DNA from: Streptomyces sp. LUP47B
GTDB lineage: Bacteria; Actinomycetota; Actinomycetes; Streptomycetales; Streptomycetaceae
Direction: 5' to 3'
Assembly: GCF_001746295.1 (NCBI RefSeq)
Contig: NZ_MJAH01000021.1
Coordinates: 152,413 to 207,178, forward strand
Length of the DNA: 54,766 nucleotides
The position numbers and the translations under genes were made by a program. Below, one piece after another: positions 17,652-27,744 of this stretch. Numbering within the stretch: the first letter of the stretch is position 1; every line of letters begins with the position of its first letter. The notes under the pieces were generated by a model that had not been told where the DNA came from, did not search any database, and saw nothing but the letters and a program-made list of their open reading frames with translations.

Positions 17652-17674
17652 AGCCTACGGACCGGCACTGACAA
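17652..17674 (-). promoter_or_regulatory. PafBC-type (RecA-independent) DNA-damage promoter of the ABC exporter operon
   Basis: On the minus strand TTGTCAGTG, then 8 nt, then TAGGCT matches the published RecA-NDp consensus TTGTCRGTG-N8-TANNNT known from mycobacteria and streptomycetes, which WYL regulators of the PafBC type recognise. The -10 ends 8 nt before the ATG of the first ABC gene, implying a leaderless transcript. The motif fit is complete; induction is inferred. Confidence 0.75.
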
Positions 17675-17716
17675 CGCCCACCTAGTTTTGGCCGGACCGG
17701 AATCGGCCGCTGGTCC

Positions 17717-17743
17717 TACGACCTGCATGTTCGAGGGGTCGTA
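17717..17743. promoter_or_regulatory. dyad in the ABC divergent region
   Basis: TACGACC (17717-17723) and GGTCGTA (17737-17743) form a perfect 7-bp dyad with a 13-nt spacer in the 183-nt divergent region. It lies about 84 nt ahead of the ABC-2 ATPase gene and could be an operator, for example for the NarL-type regulator of the same cluster. No experimental link is known to me. Confidence 0.35.
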
Positions 17744-17826
17744 CGGCCGCATCAGCCGATCGGTTGATGCCGGGTCGAGCGCGACGGGCGATGTGGTGGC
17801 GGGGCCCCTGCCGGGACGCTGATGCC

Positions 17827-18732
17827 ATGTCCGTCATCGAAGTCAGCGAACTGCGCAAGTCCTACGGCGGCCGGGCCGTCGTCGACGGTGTCTCCTTCGC
17901 CGTCGAGGAGGGCGAGATTTTTGGAATTCTTGGCCCGAACGGCGCCGGGAAGACCACCACCGTGGAGTGCGTCGAGGGTCTGCGGATTCCCGACGCGGGC
18001 CGTGTGAGGGTCACCGGTCTCGACCCCGTCGCCGACCACGCGCGCGTGGCCCGCGTCCTCGGCGCCCAGTTGCAGGAGAGCGAACTCCAGGCCAAGCTCA
18101 CCGTCCGCGAGGCCCTGGAGCTGTACACCGCGTTCCACGACAAGCCCCTCGACTGGCGCCCGCTCGCCGAGCGCCTGGGCCTCACCCAGAAGCTCACCAC
18201 CCGGTTCGGCAAGCTCTCCGGCGGCCAGAAGCAGCGCCTGTTCATCGCGCTCGCGCTCGTCGGCAATCCCCGGGTCGTCGTCCTGGACGAGCTGACCACC
18301 GGCCTCGATCCGCGTGCCCGCCGCGACACCTGGGAGCTCATCGAGGACATCCGCGCCAACGGCGTCACCGTCCTGCTCGTCACGCACTTCATGGAGGAGG
18401 CGCAGCGGCTCTGCGACCGGATCGCCGTGATCGACAAGGGCCGGATCGCCGCCCTGGACACCCCGGCGGGCCTCATCCACCGCTCGGCCGGCGCCACCGT
18501 CATCAGCTTCACCCCCTCGGCCCCGCTCGACGCACACGACCTGAACACGCTGCCCGCCCTCGCCTCCATCGAGGACCGGGACGGCCGCCTTACCCTGTCC
18601 GGCACCGACGAGACCGTGAACGCCGTGATCACTCTGCTCGCCCGCCGGCACGTCACCGCTCACCAGCTCCGGGTCGTCGACGCCACCCTCGACGACGCCT
18701 TCCTCGACCTGACCCAGGAGGACGCGGCATGA
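17827..18732 (+). CDS. ABC-2 type exporter ATPase (DrrA-like)
   Basis: A 301-residue cytoplasmic ATPase that powers the permease encoded next. Walker A GPNGAGKTT lies at 36-44, signature LSGGQ at 130-134 and Walker B VVVLDE at 150-155, with a C-terminal extension of about 85 residues as in DrrA/CcmA-type antibiotic and lipid exporters. ATG 17827 fits the family N-terminus; the ribosome site is weak. The stop codon overlaps the permease ATG (ATGA at 18729-18732). It is the first gene of an ATPase-permease-kinase-regulator cluster, a common layout for inducible efflux in Actinobacteria. Confidence 0.93.
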   Translation: MSVIEVSELRKSYGGRAVVDGVSFAVEEGEIFGILGPNGAGKTTTVECVEGLRIPDAGRVRVTGLDPVADHARVARVLGAQLQESELQAKLTVREALELYTAFHDKPLDWRPLAERLGLTQKLTTRFGKLSGGQKQRLFIALALVGNPRVVVLDELTTGLDPRARRDTWELIEDIRANGVTVLLVTHFMEEAQRLCDRIAVIDKGRIAALDTPAGLIHRSAGATVISFTPSAPLDAHDLNTLPALASIEDRDGRLTLSGTDETVNAVITLLARRHVTAHQLRVVDATLDDAFLDLTQEDAA

Positions 18733-19463
18733 ACACCGCCGTACTGCGGACCGAGGTCCGACTCTTCCTGCGCGAACCGGGCGCCCTCTTCTGGATCCTG
18801 CTGTTCCCGACCCTGCTCCTGGGGATCCTCGGCTCGATCCCGTCCTTCCGGAACCACGAGGCCGACCTCGGCGGCCTCAGGACCATCGACGTCTACGTCC
18901 CGGTGGCCGTGCTCCTCGGTCTGATCGTCGGCGGCCTGCAATCCATGCCGCAGACCCTCACCGGCTACCGCGAGCGCGGCATCCTGCGCCGCATGTCCAC
19001 CACCCCGGTCCGCCCGACCGCCCTGCTCACCGCGCAGATGACCGTCTACGGCGGCGCCGCCCTGGCGTCCGCGCTGCTGGCCCTCCTCGTCGGCCGGTTC
19101 GCCTTCGCCGTACGACTGCCCGAGCAATTCGCCGGCTACCTGCTGGCGCTGGTGCTGGCCGTGCTGGTGGCCCTCGCGCTGGGCGCGGTGATCTCCGCGC
19201 TGTCCCGGACCACGAAGATCGCCGGTGCCATCGGGTCCGCCGTGTTCTTCCCGTCGATGTTCTGCGCGGGCGTGTGGGCGCCGGTGCAGACCATGCCGAA
19301 CACGCTCGCCCGGATCGTCGGGTACACCCCGTTCGGCGCGGCCGCCGAAGCCCTGAACCGGGCCGCGGCCGGAAACTGGCCGGGCTGGACCCACCTGGGC
19401 GTGCTCGTCGCCTGGACGGTGCTGCTCACGGCCGCCGCGTCCCGCTGGTTCCGCTGGGAGTGA
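18729..19463 (+). CDS. ABC-2 type exporter permease (DrrB-like)
   Basis: A 244-residue membrane protein with about six hydrophobic segments (ALFWILLFPTLLLGILG; VAVLLGLIVGG; MTVYGGAALASALLALLVG; LLALVLAVLVALALGAVISA; AIGSAVFFPSMFCAGVWAP; LGVLVAWTVLLTAAA), as in ABC2_membrane proteins. It overlaps the ATPase gene by 4 nt and is followed 10 nt later by the sensor kinase gene. The pair should form a DrrAB-like exporter; the substrate cannot be read from sequence. Confidence 0.92.
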   Translation: MNTAVLRTEVRLFLREPGALFWILLFPTLLLGILGSIPSFRNHEADLGGLRTIDVYVPVAVLLGLIVGGLQSMPQTLTGYRERGILRRMSTTPVRPTALLTAQMTVYGGAALASALLALLVGRFAFAVRLPEQFAGYLLALVLAVLVALALGAVISALSRTTKIAGAIGSAVFFPSMFCAGVWAPVQTMPNTLARIVGYTPFGAAAEALNRAAAGNWPGWTHLGVLVAWTVLLTAAASRWFRWE

Positions 19464-19473
19464 GGAACGGGCC

Positions 19474-20733
19474 GTGCAGACTGGGCAGATGAACGCGTCG
19501 GACGCCAGGATCGACCGGTACTGGGAGCGGCTGCACGTCTGGGGGCCGTACGGGCTGCTGGGCACGAGTGTCGTCCTCGCGGTGGTCTCCGCGGGCATCA
19601 TGGACGGTCCCGTCGACTGGTATCTCGTCGGGGCCCTGGTCGGCGCCGCGATCGTCCTCCAGACGTGGTGGCACGGCACCCGGCACCGCCGCGTCAGGCG
19701 CGGCCGCAGCCCCTCCCGGGCCGGCACCGTGTACTACGCCGTGCGCTGGGCCATCGCCTTCGTGCTGACCTGGCTCAACCCGTTCTTCGCGTTCTACGCC
19801 GCCACCGGCTACATGGACGCCGACGAGCTGATCCCGGGCATGTGGCGGCGGCTCGGACTGTTCGCGAGCGCGGTCACCGTGGCGGGCGCGCAGGCCGGCG
19901 GGCTGATGCCGGACAGTACGGCCCAGTGGCTCGGGTTCGCCGCGCTCCTGGCCGCCAACTTCGGTCTCCAGTCGGTGGTCGCCCACATCACCGAGCAGGA
20001 GGAGCAGCGTTCCCGCGAGCGCACCTCGACCATCGAGGCTCTGCAGCAGGCGCTCGACGAGAACGCCGCCCTTCACGCCCAACTCCTCGTCCAGGCAAGG
20101 GAAGCGGGGGTCGCGGACGAGCGCCGGCGGCTCGCCGCCGAGATCCACGACACCCTCGCCCAGGGCCTGACCGGCATCATCGCCCAGCTCCAGGTGGTCG
20201 TGAACACGCCCGACGAGGGCCAGGCCCGCCAGCACGTTCACCGCGCCATGGACCTCGCCCGGCACAGCCTCGGCGAGGCCCGCCGCTCGGTGCACAACCT
20301 CGCCCCCGTCGCGCTGGAGCACGACGGGCTGCCCCAGGCCCTGAAGAACACGGTCGCCGACTGGGGCGAACGGACCGGAATCCGCGCCGAGTTCACCGTC
20401 GCCGGAACCACCGAGCAACTCCACGACGAGGTCTCCGCCACCCTCCTGCGCATCGCCCAGGAAGCCCTCTCCAACGCCTCCAGGCACGCCAGGGCCGGCC
20501 GCCTCGGCGTCACCCTGACCTTCCTGGGCGACGAGGTCATCCTCGACATCCGCGACGACGGAGTCGGCTTCGACCCCCTCGCCGTCGCGCCCCGCTCCCG
20601 CACCGGCGGCTTCGGACTCGACGGCATGCGGGCCCGCGCCGAACGCATCGCGGGCTCCCTCACCGTCGAGTCCGAACCGGGCCACGGCACCGCGCTGTCG
20701 GCTCGCGTACCGTTGGTCCGCCATGACCAGTGA
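19474..20733 (+). CDS. NarL-class sensor histidine kinase (HisKA_3)
   Basis: A 419-residue membrane histidine kinase. About five hydrophobic segments occupy residues 20-175. They are followed by a coiled linker rich in Glu/Gln/Ala, the HisKA_3 dimerisation helix with phospho-acceptor H225 (LAAEIHDTLAQGL), and a HATPase_c domain with an N-box (EALSNASRHA) and G-boxes (DDGVGFDP, GFGLDGMRARA). There is no extracellular sensor domain of note, suggesting membrane-stress or drug sensing. GTG 19474 with GAGG upstream is preferred to ATG 19489. It overlaps the regulator gene by 11 nt. Confidence 0.94.
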   Translation: MQTGQMNASDARIDRYWERLHVWGPYGLLGTSVVLAVVSAGIMDGPVDWYLVGALVGAAIVLQTWWHGTRHRRVRRGRSPSRAGTVYYAVRWAIAFVLTWLNPFFAFYAATGYMDADELIPGMWRRLGLFASAVTVAGAQAGGLMPDSTAQWLGFAALLAANFGLQSVVAHITEQEEQRSRERTSTIEALQQALDENAALHAQLLVQAREAGVADERRRLAAEIHDTLAQGLTGIIAQLQVVVNTPDEGQARQHVHRAMDLARHSLGEARRSVHNLAPVALEHDGLPQALKNTVADWGERTGIRAEFTVAGTTEQLHDEVSATLLRIAQEALSNASRHARAGRLGVTLTFLGDEVILDIRDDGVGFDPLAVAPRSRTGGFGLDGMRARAERIAGSLTVESEPGHGTALSARVPLVRHDQ

Positions 20734-21361
20734 CATCTCGGTGCTGATCGTCGACGACCATCCCGTCGTACGGGACGGTCTGCGCGGCATGTTCGAGTCC
20801 GCGCCCGGCTTCACCGTCCTCGGCGAGGCGTCCGACGGCGTCGAGGCCGTCGAGCGGGCGACCGCTCTCGATCCCGACGTGATCCTGATGGACCTGCGGA
20901 TGCCGGGCGGCGGCGGGGTGGACGCCATCCGCGAGCTGACGCGTGCCCGGGCCCGCGCGAAGGTCCTCGTCCTGACGACGTACGACACGGACTCCGACAC
21001 CCTGCCCGCCATCGAGGCGGGTGCGACCGGCTACCTCCTCAAGGACGCCCCGCGCGACGAGCTGTTCACGGCCGTGCGGGCCGCGGCGGCGGGCCGTACG
21101 GTCCTGTCCCCGGCCGTCGCCTCCCGTCTGGTCTCCGCGGTGCGCGCTCCCAGGGCCCCCGGCAACGAGCCTCTCTCCGCCCGTGAGCGCGAGGTGCTGG
21201 CCCTGGTCGCCAAAGGCACCTCCAACCGTGAGATCGCCCGCGAGCTGTTCATCAGCGAGGCGACCGTGAAGACCCATCTCACCCACCTGTACGCCAAGTT
21301 GGGCGTCAAGGACCGCGCGGCCGCGGTGGCGACGGCGTACGAGCGGGGCATCCTCGGCTAG
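20723..21361 (+). CDS. NarL/LuxR-family response regulator
   Basis: A 212-residue response regulator with receiver domain 6-120 (acidic D11, D12; phospho-acceptor D57 in ILMDLRMPG; KDA near 113) and a LuxR helix-turn-helix at about 147-205 (LSAREREVLALVAKGTSNREIA and EATVKTHLTHLYAKLG). It pairs with the kinase whose gene it overlaps. By its position it probably controls the upstream DrrAB-like exporter genes, perhaps through the dyad at 17717-17743. It ends 28 nt before the convergent glgX stop codon. Confidence 0.95.
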   Translation: MTSDISVLIVDDHPVVRDGLRGMFESAPGFTVLGEASDGVEAVERATALDPDVILMDLRMPGGGGVDAIRELTRARARAKVLVLTTYDTDSDTLPAIEAGATGYLLKDAPRDELFTAVRAAAAGRTVLSPAVASRLVSAVRAPRAPGNEPLSAREREVLALVAKGTSNREIARELFISEATVKTHLTHLYAKLGVKDRAAAVATAYERGILG

Positions 21362-21389
21362 CCGGGCAGTCCGGCACCCTCCTGTCGTC

Positions 21390-23627
<2,238 letters not shown>

Positions 23628-23733
23628 CGGTCGGCCTCCCACGGCTCATGGAGCAACGCGGAAAAGGGCGCACGGCGTCCCGGCCGCGACACCCCCTCGC
23701 GTCGTTCTCCCCACTGTTCTGCCCAGCGCTTGC

Positions 23734-23864
23734 CTCGCACTCACGTTTCCCCGGGCAGGGCCGCTGGGCGGACTCTGAGTGGGGAAGGTGAAGAGCGGAC
23801 TCATGGCCGCCTTCCCGGTGCCTGCGAGGCCGGTGCACGAACGGGCTCGTACTTACGTTTCCCC
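23734..23864 (+). repeat. 19-bp imperfect direct repeat ahead of the first L,D-transpeptidase gene
   Basis: CTCGCACTCACGTTTCCCC (23734-23752) recurs as CTCGTACTTACGTTTCCCC (23846-23864), with 17 of 19 positions identical and starts 112 nt apart. Both are in the glgX/transpeptidase divergent region; the second ends 27 nt before the transpeptidase GTG. They may be operator sites. The rest of this 264-nt gap holds nothing I recognise. Confidence 0.45.
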
Positions 23865-23891
23865 AGGGTGGGGCCGGTCGTTGGGTTCCTC

Positions 23892-25124
23892 GTGACGCAT
23901 GGACAAGGGCGCGCTCGGCGCGCGGGGGCCGTTCTGGCCGCCGTAATGACATGGGCAGGACTGCTGGCCGGGATCGCCGGCTGTACGGCGGACGGGGGTG
24001 GCGGGATCGGCGGTGTCGGTGGATTCGGGAAGCCTCCCGCGCCCGAGGACGTGATCAGGGTCGCGCCCGACGACGGCACCAAGGGCGTGCCGCCCGAGGA
24101 GCGACTGCGGATCCGGGTCCCCAGCGGACGCCTCGAGTCGGTCACCGTCGTCAAGTCCCAGGACGCGCAGGACTTCCCGGTGCCCGGGCGCATCTCCGAG
24201 GACGGCCTGCGCTGGGAACCCGACGAGGCACAGCTGGCGCTGGCCGCCAAGTACTCCGTCGACGCGGTCGCCCTGGACGGCCACGGCCGCCGCTCGGCCC
24301 GGCACACGACGTTCACCACCTACGTCCCCGAGGAACGCTTCATCGGGTACGTCAGCCCCGAGAACCGCTCCACCGTCGGCACCGGGATGATCGTCTCCCT
24401 GGAGTTCAACCGGGAGATCCAGCACCGCGCCGCCGTCGAACGCGCTGTGCACGTCACCTCGAAGCCGGCCGTCGAGATCCGCCCGCACTGGTTCGGCAAC
24501 GGCCGCCTCGACTTCCGCCCCGAGCACTACTGGAGACCCGGCACCCGCGTGACGGTCGCGCTCGGACTCCGTGACGTGGAAGGGGCGTCCGGCGTCTACG
24601 GCCTCCAGGACAGGACCTTCTCCTTCACCGTCGGCCGCAGCCAGGTCTCCCTCGTCGACGCCGCCCGGCACACCATGCAGGTCAGACGGGACGGTGAACT
24701 GCTCGCCACCGTGCCGATCACCGCGGGCGCCCCGAAGACGACCACGTACAACGGCAAGATGGTCGTCACCGAGATGCTCGAAGTGACCCGGATGAACAGC
24801 CGCACGGTCGGCTTCGGCGGCGAGTACGACATCCCGGACGTCCCGCACGCCCTGCGTCTGACCGACTCCGGGACCTTCCTGCACGGCAACTACTGGGCGC
24901 CGAGCGCCCCCGGCAGGGTCAACGTCAGCCACGGCTGTGTGGGCCTCAGGGATGTGAAGGGCGGCAGCTCGGACACGCCGGCGGGCTGGTTCTTCGACCG
25001 CAGCCTGGTCGGGGACGTCGTCGAGGTCGTCCACAGCAATGACAAAAAGGTCGCTCCTGACAATGGCCTCGGCGGCTGGAATATGGGATGGAAGGAGTGG
25101 AAGGCGGGCAGTGCGGTGAAGTAA
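23892..25124 (+). CDS. lipoprotein L,D-transpeptidase (LdtMt2-like), first copy
   Basis: A 410-residue exported lipoprotein that should form 3-3 peptidoglycan crosslinks outside the membrane. A signal peptide ends in the lipobox IAGC (C31). Two Ig-like domains (about 50-260) precede the YkuD catalytic domain, with HGNYW and SHGCVGLRD; C349 is the nucleophile. A C-terminal tail (NGLGGWNMGWKEWKAG) is shared with its tandem paralogue. The start is uncertain: GTG 23892 gives a normal signal peptide, but no clear ribosome site is seen there or at an in-frame GTG further upstream. The open frame continues far upstream antisense to glgX, which is not coding. Confidence 0.92.
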   Translation: MTHGQGRARRAGAVLAAVMTWAGLLAGIAGCTADGGGGIGGVGGFGKPPAPEDVIRVAPDDGTKGVPPEERLRIRVPSGRLESVTVVKSQDAQDFPVPGRISEDGLRWEPDEAQLALAAKYSVDAVALDGHGRRSARHTTFTTYVPEERFIGYVSPENRSTVGTGMIVSLEFNREIQHRAAVERAVHVTSKPAVEIRPHWFGNGRLDFRPEHYWRPGTRVTVALGLRDVEGASGVYGLQDRTFSFTVGRSQVSLVDAARHTMQVRRDGELLATVPITAGAPKTTTYNGKMVVTEMLEVTRMNSRTVGFGGEYDIPDVPHALRLTDSGTFLHGNYWAPSAPGRVNVSHGCVGLRDVKGGSSDTPAGWFFDRSLVGDVVEVVHSNDKKVAPDNGLGGWNMGWKEWKAGSAVK

Positions 25125-25147
25125 CCCGGCAGGGGGGGGCGGGTCGG

Positions 25148-25170
25148 CCCAACTTTCCGTTGAAGTTGGG
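25148..25170 (+). terminator. possible weak terminator after the first transpeptidase gene
   Basis: CCCAACTT (25148-25155) pairs with AAGTTGGG (25163-25170) around a 7-nt loop, 24 nt past the stop codon. There is no U-tract. It could also be a leader structure of the next gene. Confidence 0.35.
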
Positions 25171-25229
25171 ACGGAATGGTGACCTTGGACTCACACGATG
25201 CTCAAATCTCTGCGGTTAATATTCGCCAA

Positions 25230-25246
25230 CGCGTTCGTGGAACGCG
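25230..25246 (+). promoter_or_regulatory. 17-bp dyad ahead of the second L,D-transpeptidase gene
   Basis: CGCGTTC, GTG, GAACGCG is a perfect 7-bp dyad with a 3-nt centre, 43 nt before the TTG start. It may be an operator or a 5' leader hairpin. Confidence 0.35.
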
Positions 25247-25288
25247 CTGGGGAGCGGGCCTGACCAGGCCCTTCGAGGGGAGAAAGAC

Positions 25289-26527
25289 TTGAACGTGCGA
25301 CCGATATCGGGGGCGTCGGTTGACGCGCGGGGGCGCGGGACCAAGGGGTTGCTGGCGCTGATACTCGGCGTTCTGCTGCTGGCGGTCACCGCATGCGGCG
25401 GGGGAGATTCCGGTTCCGGTGACGCCAAGGCCGAGAAGGGCGACTCGTCCGCCACCGAGACGAAGCAGTCCGAGGCCGTCGTCTCCATCGTCCCGAAGGA
25501 CGGGGCGAAGTCCGTCGACACCAGCGGCGCGCTCAAGGTCGGTGCCGGCAAGGGCAAGCTGACCGAGGTTCAGGTCAAGGACGCCAAGGGCACCGCGATA
25601 GCAGGGAAGATATCCGCCGACGGCACCTCCTGGACGCCGTCCACCCACCTCGCCGCCGGCACCGCCTACACCGTGCACGCGGTCGCGAAGGACGCCAAGG
25701 GCCGTACGGCGGCCGAGGACTCCGGCTTCACCACCCTGACTCCGAAGAACACCTTCACGGGCACGTTCACGCCCGAGGACGGTTCGACGGTCGGCGTCGG
25801 AATGCCGTTCTCCATCCGCTTCACCCGGGGCATCACCAGCCCCGCGGACGTCGAGAAGGCCATCACGATCAAGACCTCGCCCGCGGTCGACGTCGAGGGC
25901 CACTGGTTCGGCAACGACCGCCTGGACTTCCGTCCCGAGCAGTACTGGAAGGAAGGCACCAAGGTCACCGTCGACCTCAACCTGAACGGGGTCGAGGGCC
26001 GCGACGGCGTCTACGGCAAGCAGGACAAGACCGTCTCCTTCACCGTCGGCCGCAACCAGGTCTCCGTCGTGGACGCCAAGAAGCACACGATGAAGGTCAC
26101 CCAGGACGGCAGGACCATCAAGACCATCAAGGTCACCACCGGCAAGCCCGGTTACGACACCTGGAACGGCCAGATGGTCATCAGCGAGAAGCTCGCGGTG
26201 ACCCGGATGAACGGCGACACCGTCGGCTACGGCGGCGAGTACGACATCAAGGACGTCCCGCACGCCGCCCGGCTGACCGACTCCGGCACCTTCATCCACG
26301 GCAACTACTGGGGCGGCGACGCCTTCGGCAACTACAACGCCAGCCACGGCTGCGTGGGCCTGCGTGACGTCAAGGGCGGCTACGACAGCGGTGTGCCGGC
26401 CGCCTGGTTCTTCAACCACTCGCTGATCGGTGACGTGGTCGTGGTCCAGAACTCCGACGACGCGACGGTCGCCGCGGACAACGGCCTCAACGGCTGGAAC
26501 ATGTCGTGGGAGAAGTGGAAGGCGTAG
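25289..26527 (+). CDS. lipoprotein L,D-transpeptidase (LdtMt2-like), second copy
   Basis: A 412-residue paralogue of the preceding gene with the same order: signal peptide with lipobox VTAC (C36), a charged Gly/Ser/Asp/Lys-rich linker, two Ig-like domains (about 65-265), and a YkuD domain with IHGNYW and ASHGCVGLRDVKGG; nucleophile C355. It forms 3-3 crosslinks in the cell wall. TTG 25289 has GAGGGGAG about 6 nt upstream and is preferred over GTG 25295. Tandem duplication with clear divergence in the linker suggests separate regulation or substrates. A strong hairpin ends the gene at 26543-26576. Confidence 0.94.
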   Translation: MNVRPISGASVDARGRGTKGLLALILGVLLLAVTACGGGDSGSGDAKAEKGDSSATETKQSEAVVSIVPKDGAKSVDTSGALKVGAGKGKLTEVQVKDAKGTAIAGKISADGTSWTPSTHLAAGTAYTVHAVAKDAKGRTAAEDSGFTTLTPKNTFTGTFTPEDGSTVGVGMPFSIRFTRGITSPADVEKAITIKTSPAVDVEGHWFGNDRLDFRPEQYWKEGTKVTVDLNLNGVEGRDGVYGKQDKTVSFTVGRNQVSVVDAKKHTMKVTQDGRTIKTIKVTTGKPGYDTWNGQMVISEKLAVTRMNGDTVGYGGEYDIKDVPHAARLTDSGTFIHGNYWGGDAFGNYNASHGCVGLRDVKGGYDSGVPAAWFFNHSLIGDVVVVQNSDDATVAADNGLNGWNMSWEKWKA

Positions 26528-26542
26528 TTCTTACGATGATGA

Positions 26543-26576
26543 GCGGCCCCGGTGCGATGCACGGCACCGGGGCCGC
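26543..26576 (+). terminator. terminator of the second transpeptidase gene
   Basis: A 13-bp perfect stem (GCGGCCCCGGTGC / GCACCGGGGCCGC) with an 8-nt loop lies 15 nt after the stop codon. No U-tract follows. Confidence 0.8.
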
Positions 26577-26579
26577 TGC

Positions 26580-26702
26580 AATGTGAGCGACCGCACCCGG
26601 CCGGTCACCGTTAGTCGCCGTGCTGTGTCTGTCTGGGGGCAGCCCCCGGACCCCCGGCCGAATGTGAGCGACCGCACCCGGCCCGTCACCGTTAGTCGCC
26701 GT
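26580..26702 (+). repeat. 42-bp direct repeat upstream of the enoyl-CoA hydratase gene
   Basis: The block AATGTGAGCGACCGCACCCG and the following 22 nt (26580-26621) recurs at 26661-26702 with one mismatch. The copies are separated by 39 nt that include a GC palindrome (GGGGGCAGCCCCC). The second copy ends 12 nt before the hydratase ATG and contributes to a TAACCT -10-like hexamer (26703-26708 region). It looks like a recent local duplication of promoter DNA. Confidence 0.7.
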
Positions 26703-26714
26703 TAACCTGCTGGC

Positions 26715-27482
26715 ATGACCGTGAATCTCGAAGTCGCCGAAGGTGTCGGCACCATCCGTCTCGACCGCCCGCCCATGAACGCGCTGGACGTGGCCACCCA
26801 GGACCGGTTGAAGGAGCTCGCCGAGGAGGCGACGCGGCGCGAGGACGTGCGCGCCGTGATCCTGTACGGCGGGGAGAAGGTGTTCGCGGCGGGCGCGGAC
26901 ATCAAGGAGATGCAGAACATGGACCACACCGCGATGGTCCTGCGTGCCCGCGGCCTCCAGGACGCGTTCACGGCCGTGGCCCGCATTCCCAAGCCGGTCG
27001 TCGCGGCCGTCACCGGCTACGCCCTGGGCGGCGGCTGCGAGCTCGCTCTGTGCGCGGACTTCCGGATCGCCGCGGAGAACGCCAAGCTGGGGCAGCCGGA
27101 GATCCTGCTCGGCCTCATCCCCGGCGCGGGCGGCACCCAGCGGCTCGCCCGGCTGGTCGGCCCGTCCAAGGCGAAGGACCTCATTTTCACGGGTCGTATG
27201 GTCAAGGCCGACGAGGCGCTGACGCTGGGCCTGGTGGACCGGGTCGTGCCCGCCGACGAGGTGTACACCCAGGCGCACGCCTGGGCGGCCAAGCTCGCGC
27301 AGGGACCGGCGATCGCCCTGCGCGCGGCGAAGGAGTCGATCGACACCGGGCTGGAGACCGACATCGAGACGGGCCTCGCGGTGGAACGGAACTGGTTCGC
27401 CGGTCTGTTCGCCACGGAGGACCGCGAACGCGGCATGAAGAGCTTCGTCGAGGAGGGCCCCGGCAAGGCGAAATTCCTCTGA
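26715..27482 (+). CDS. enoyl-CoA hydratase/isomerase family protein
   Basis: A 255-residue crotonase-fold cytoplasmic enzyme that hydrates 2-enoyl-CoA thioesters in beta-oxidation or a related pathway. The oxyanion-hole segments are FAAGADIKEM (57-66) and GYALGGGCEL (101-110). Both catalytic glutamates of true hydratases are present, E109 (GCELAL) and E129 (PEILLGLIPGAGG), which favours hydratase over isomerase. It stands alone on the plus strand, without other beta-oxidation genes nearby. No ribosome site precedes the ATG, and a TAACCT -10-like hexamer lies close by, so the mRNA may be leaderless. Confidence 0.93.
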   Translation: MTVNLEVAEGVGTIRLDRPPMNALDVATQDRLKELAEEATRREDVRAVILYGGEKVFAAGADIKEMQNMDHTAMVLRARGLQDAFTAVARIPKPVVAAVTGYALGGGCELALCADFRIAAENAKLGQPEILLGLIPGAGGTQRLARLVGPSKAKDLIFTGRMVKADEALTLGLVDRVVPADEVYTQAHAWAAKLAQGPAIALRAAKESIDTGLETDIETGLAVERNWFAGLFATEDRERGMKSFVEEGPGKAKFL

Positions 27483-27522
27483 ACCGCTTGCAATTGACGC
27501 GGTGTCTGATCCGGGTCCCTCG

Positions 27523-27558
27523 AAGGAGCTGTTTATGGGAGCCTTAACGCAACCTTAA
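27523..27558 (+). promoter_or_regulatory. possible leader mini-ORF with TTA codon
   Basis: AAGGAG (27523-27528) precedes, by 6 nt, ATG 27535 of a 7-codon frame (Met-Gly-Ala-Leu-Thr-Gln-Pro) ending in TAA at 27556-27558. The leucine is encoded by TTA, the rare bldA codon. The ribosome site is better than that of the gene downstream. It may act as an upstream ORF; it may also be chance. Confidence 0.35.
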
Positions 27559-27744
27559 GTCTGCCTTGTCGAGGGAGCCGGTCGATTGCCTCCCAGTGAG
27601 CCTCCGCCGCAGGTCAACAGGGCTGTCGAAGGCACCGAAGTGCCTTTGGCATATGCCGATGGGCGCCGTCGGAACGACGCATTCCGGGGGGCGTATTCGT
27701 CAGGAACGGCCACAGAGGGCTCCGTCGGCGGCCATGATGGGGGC

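Noticed and set aside
26627..26660. GC palindrome with GGGGGCAGCCCCC as a second terminator
   Set aside because: It is a common Streptomyces intergenic sequence, a stronger stem lies upstream, and it sits between the two 42-bp repeats; role unclear.
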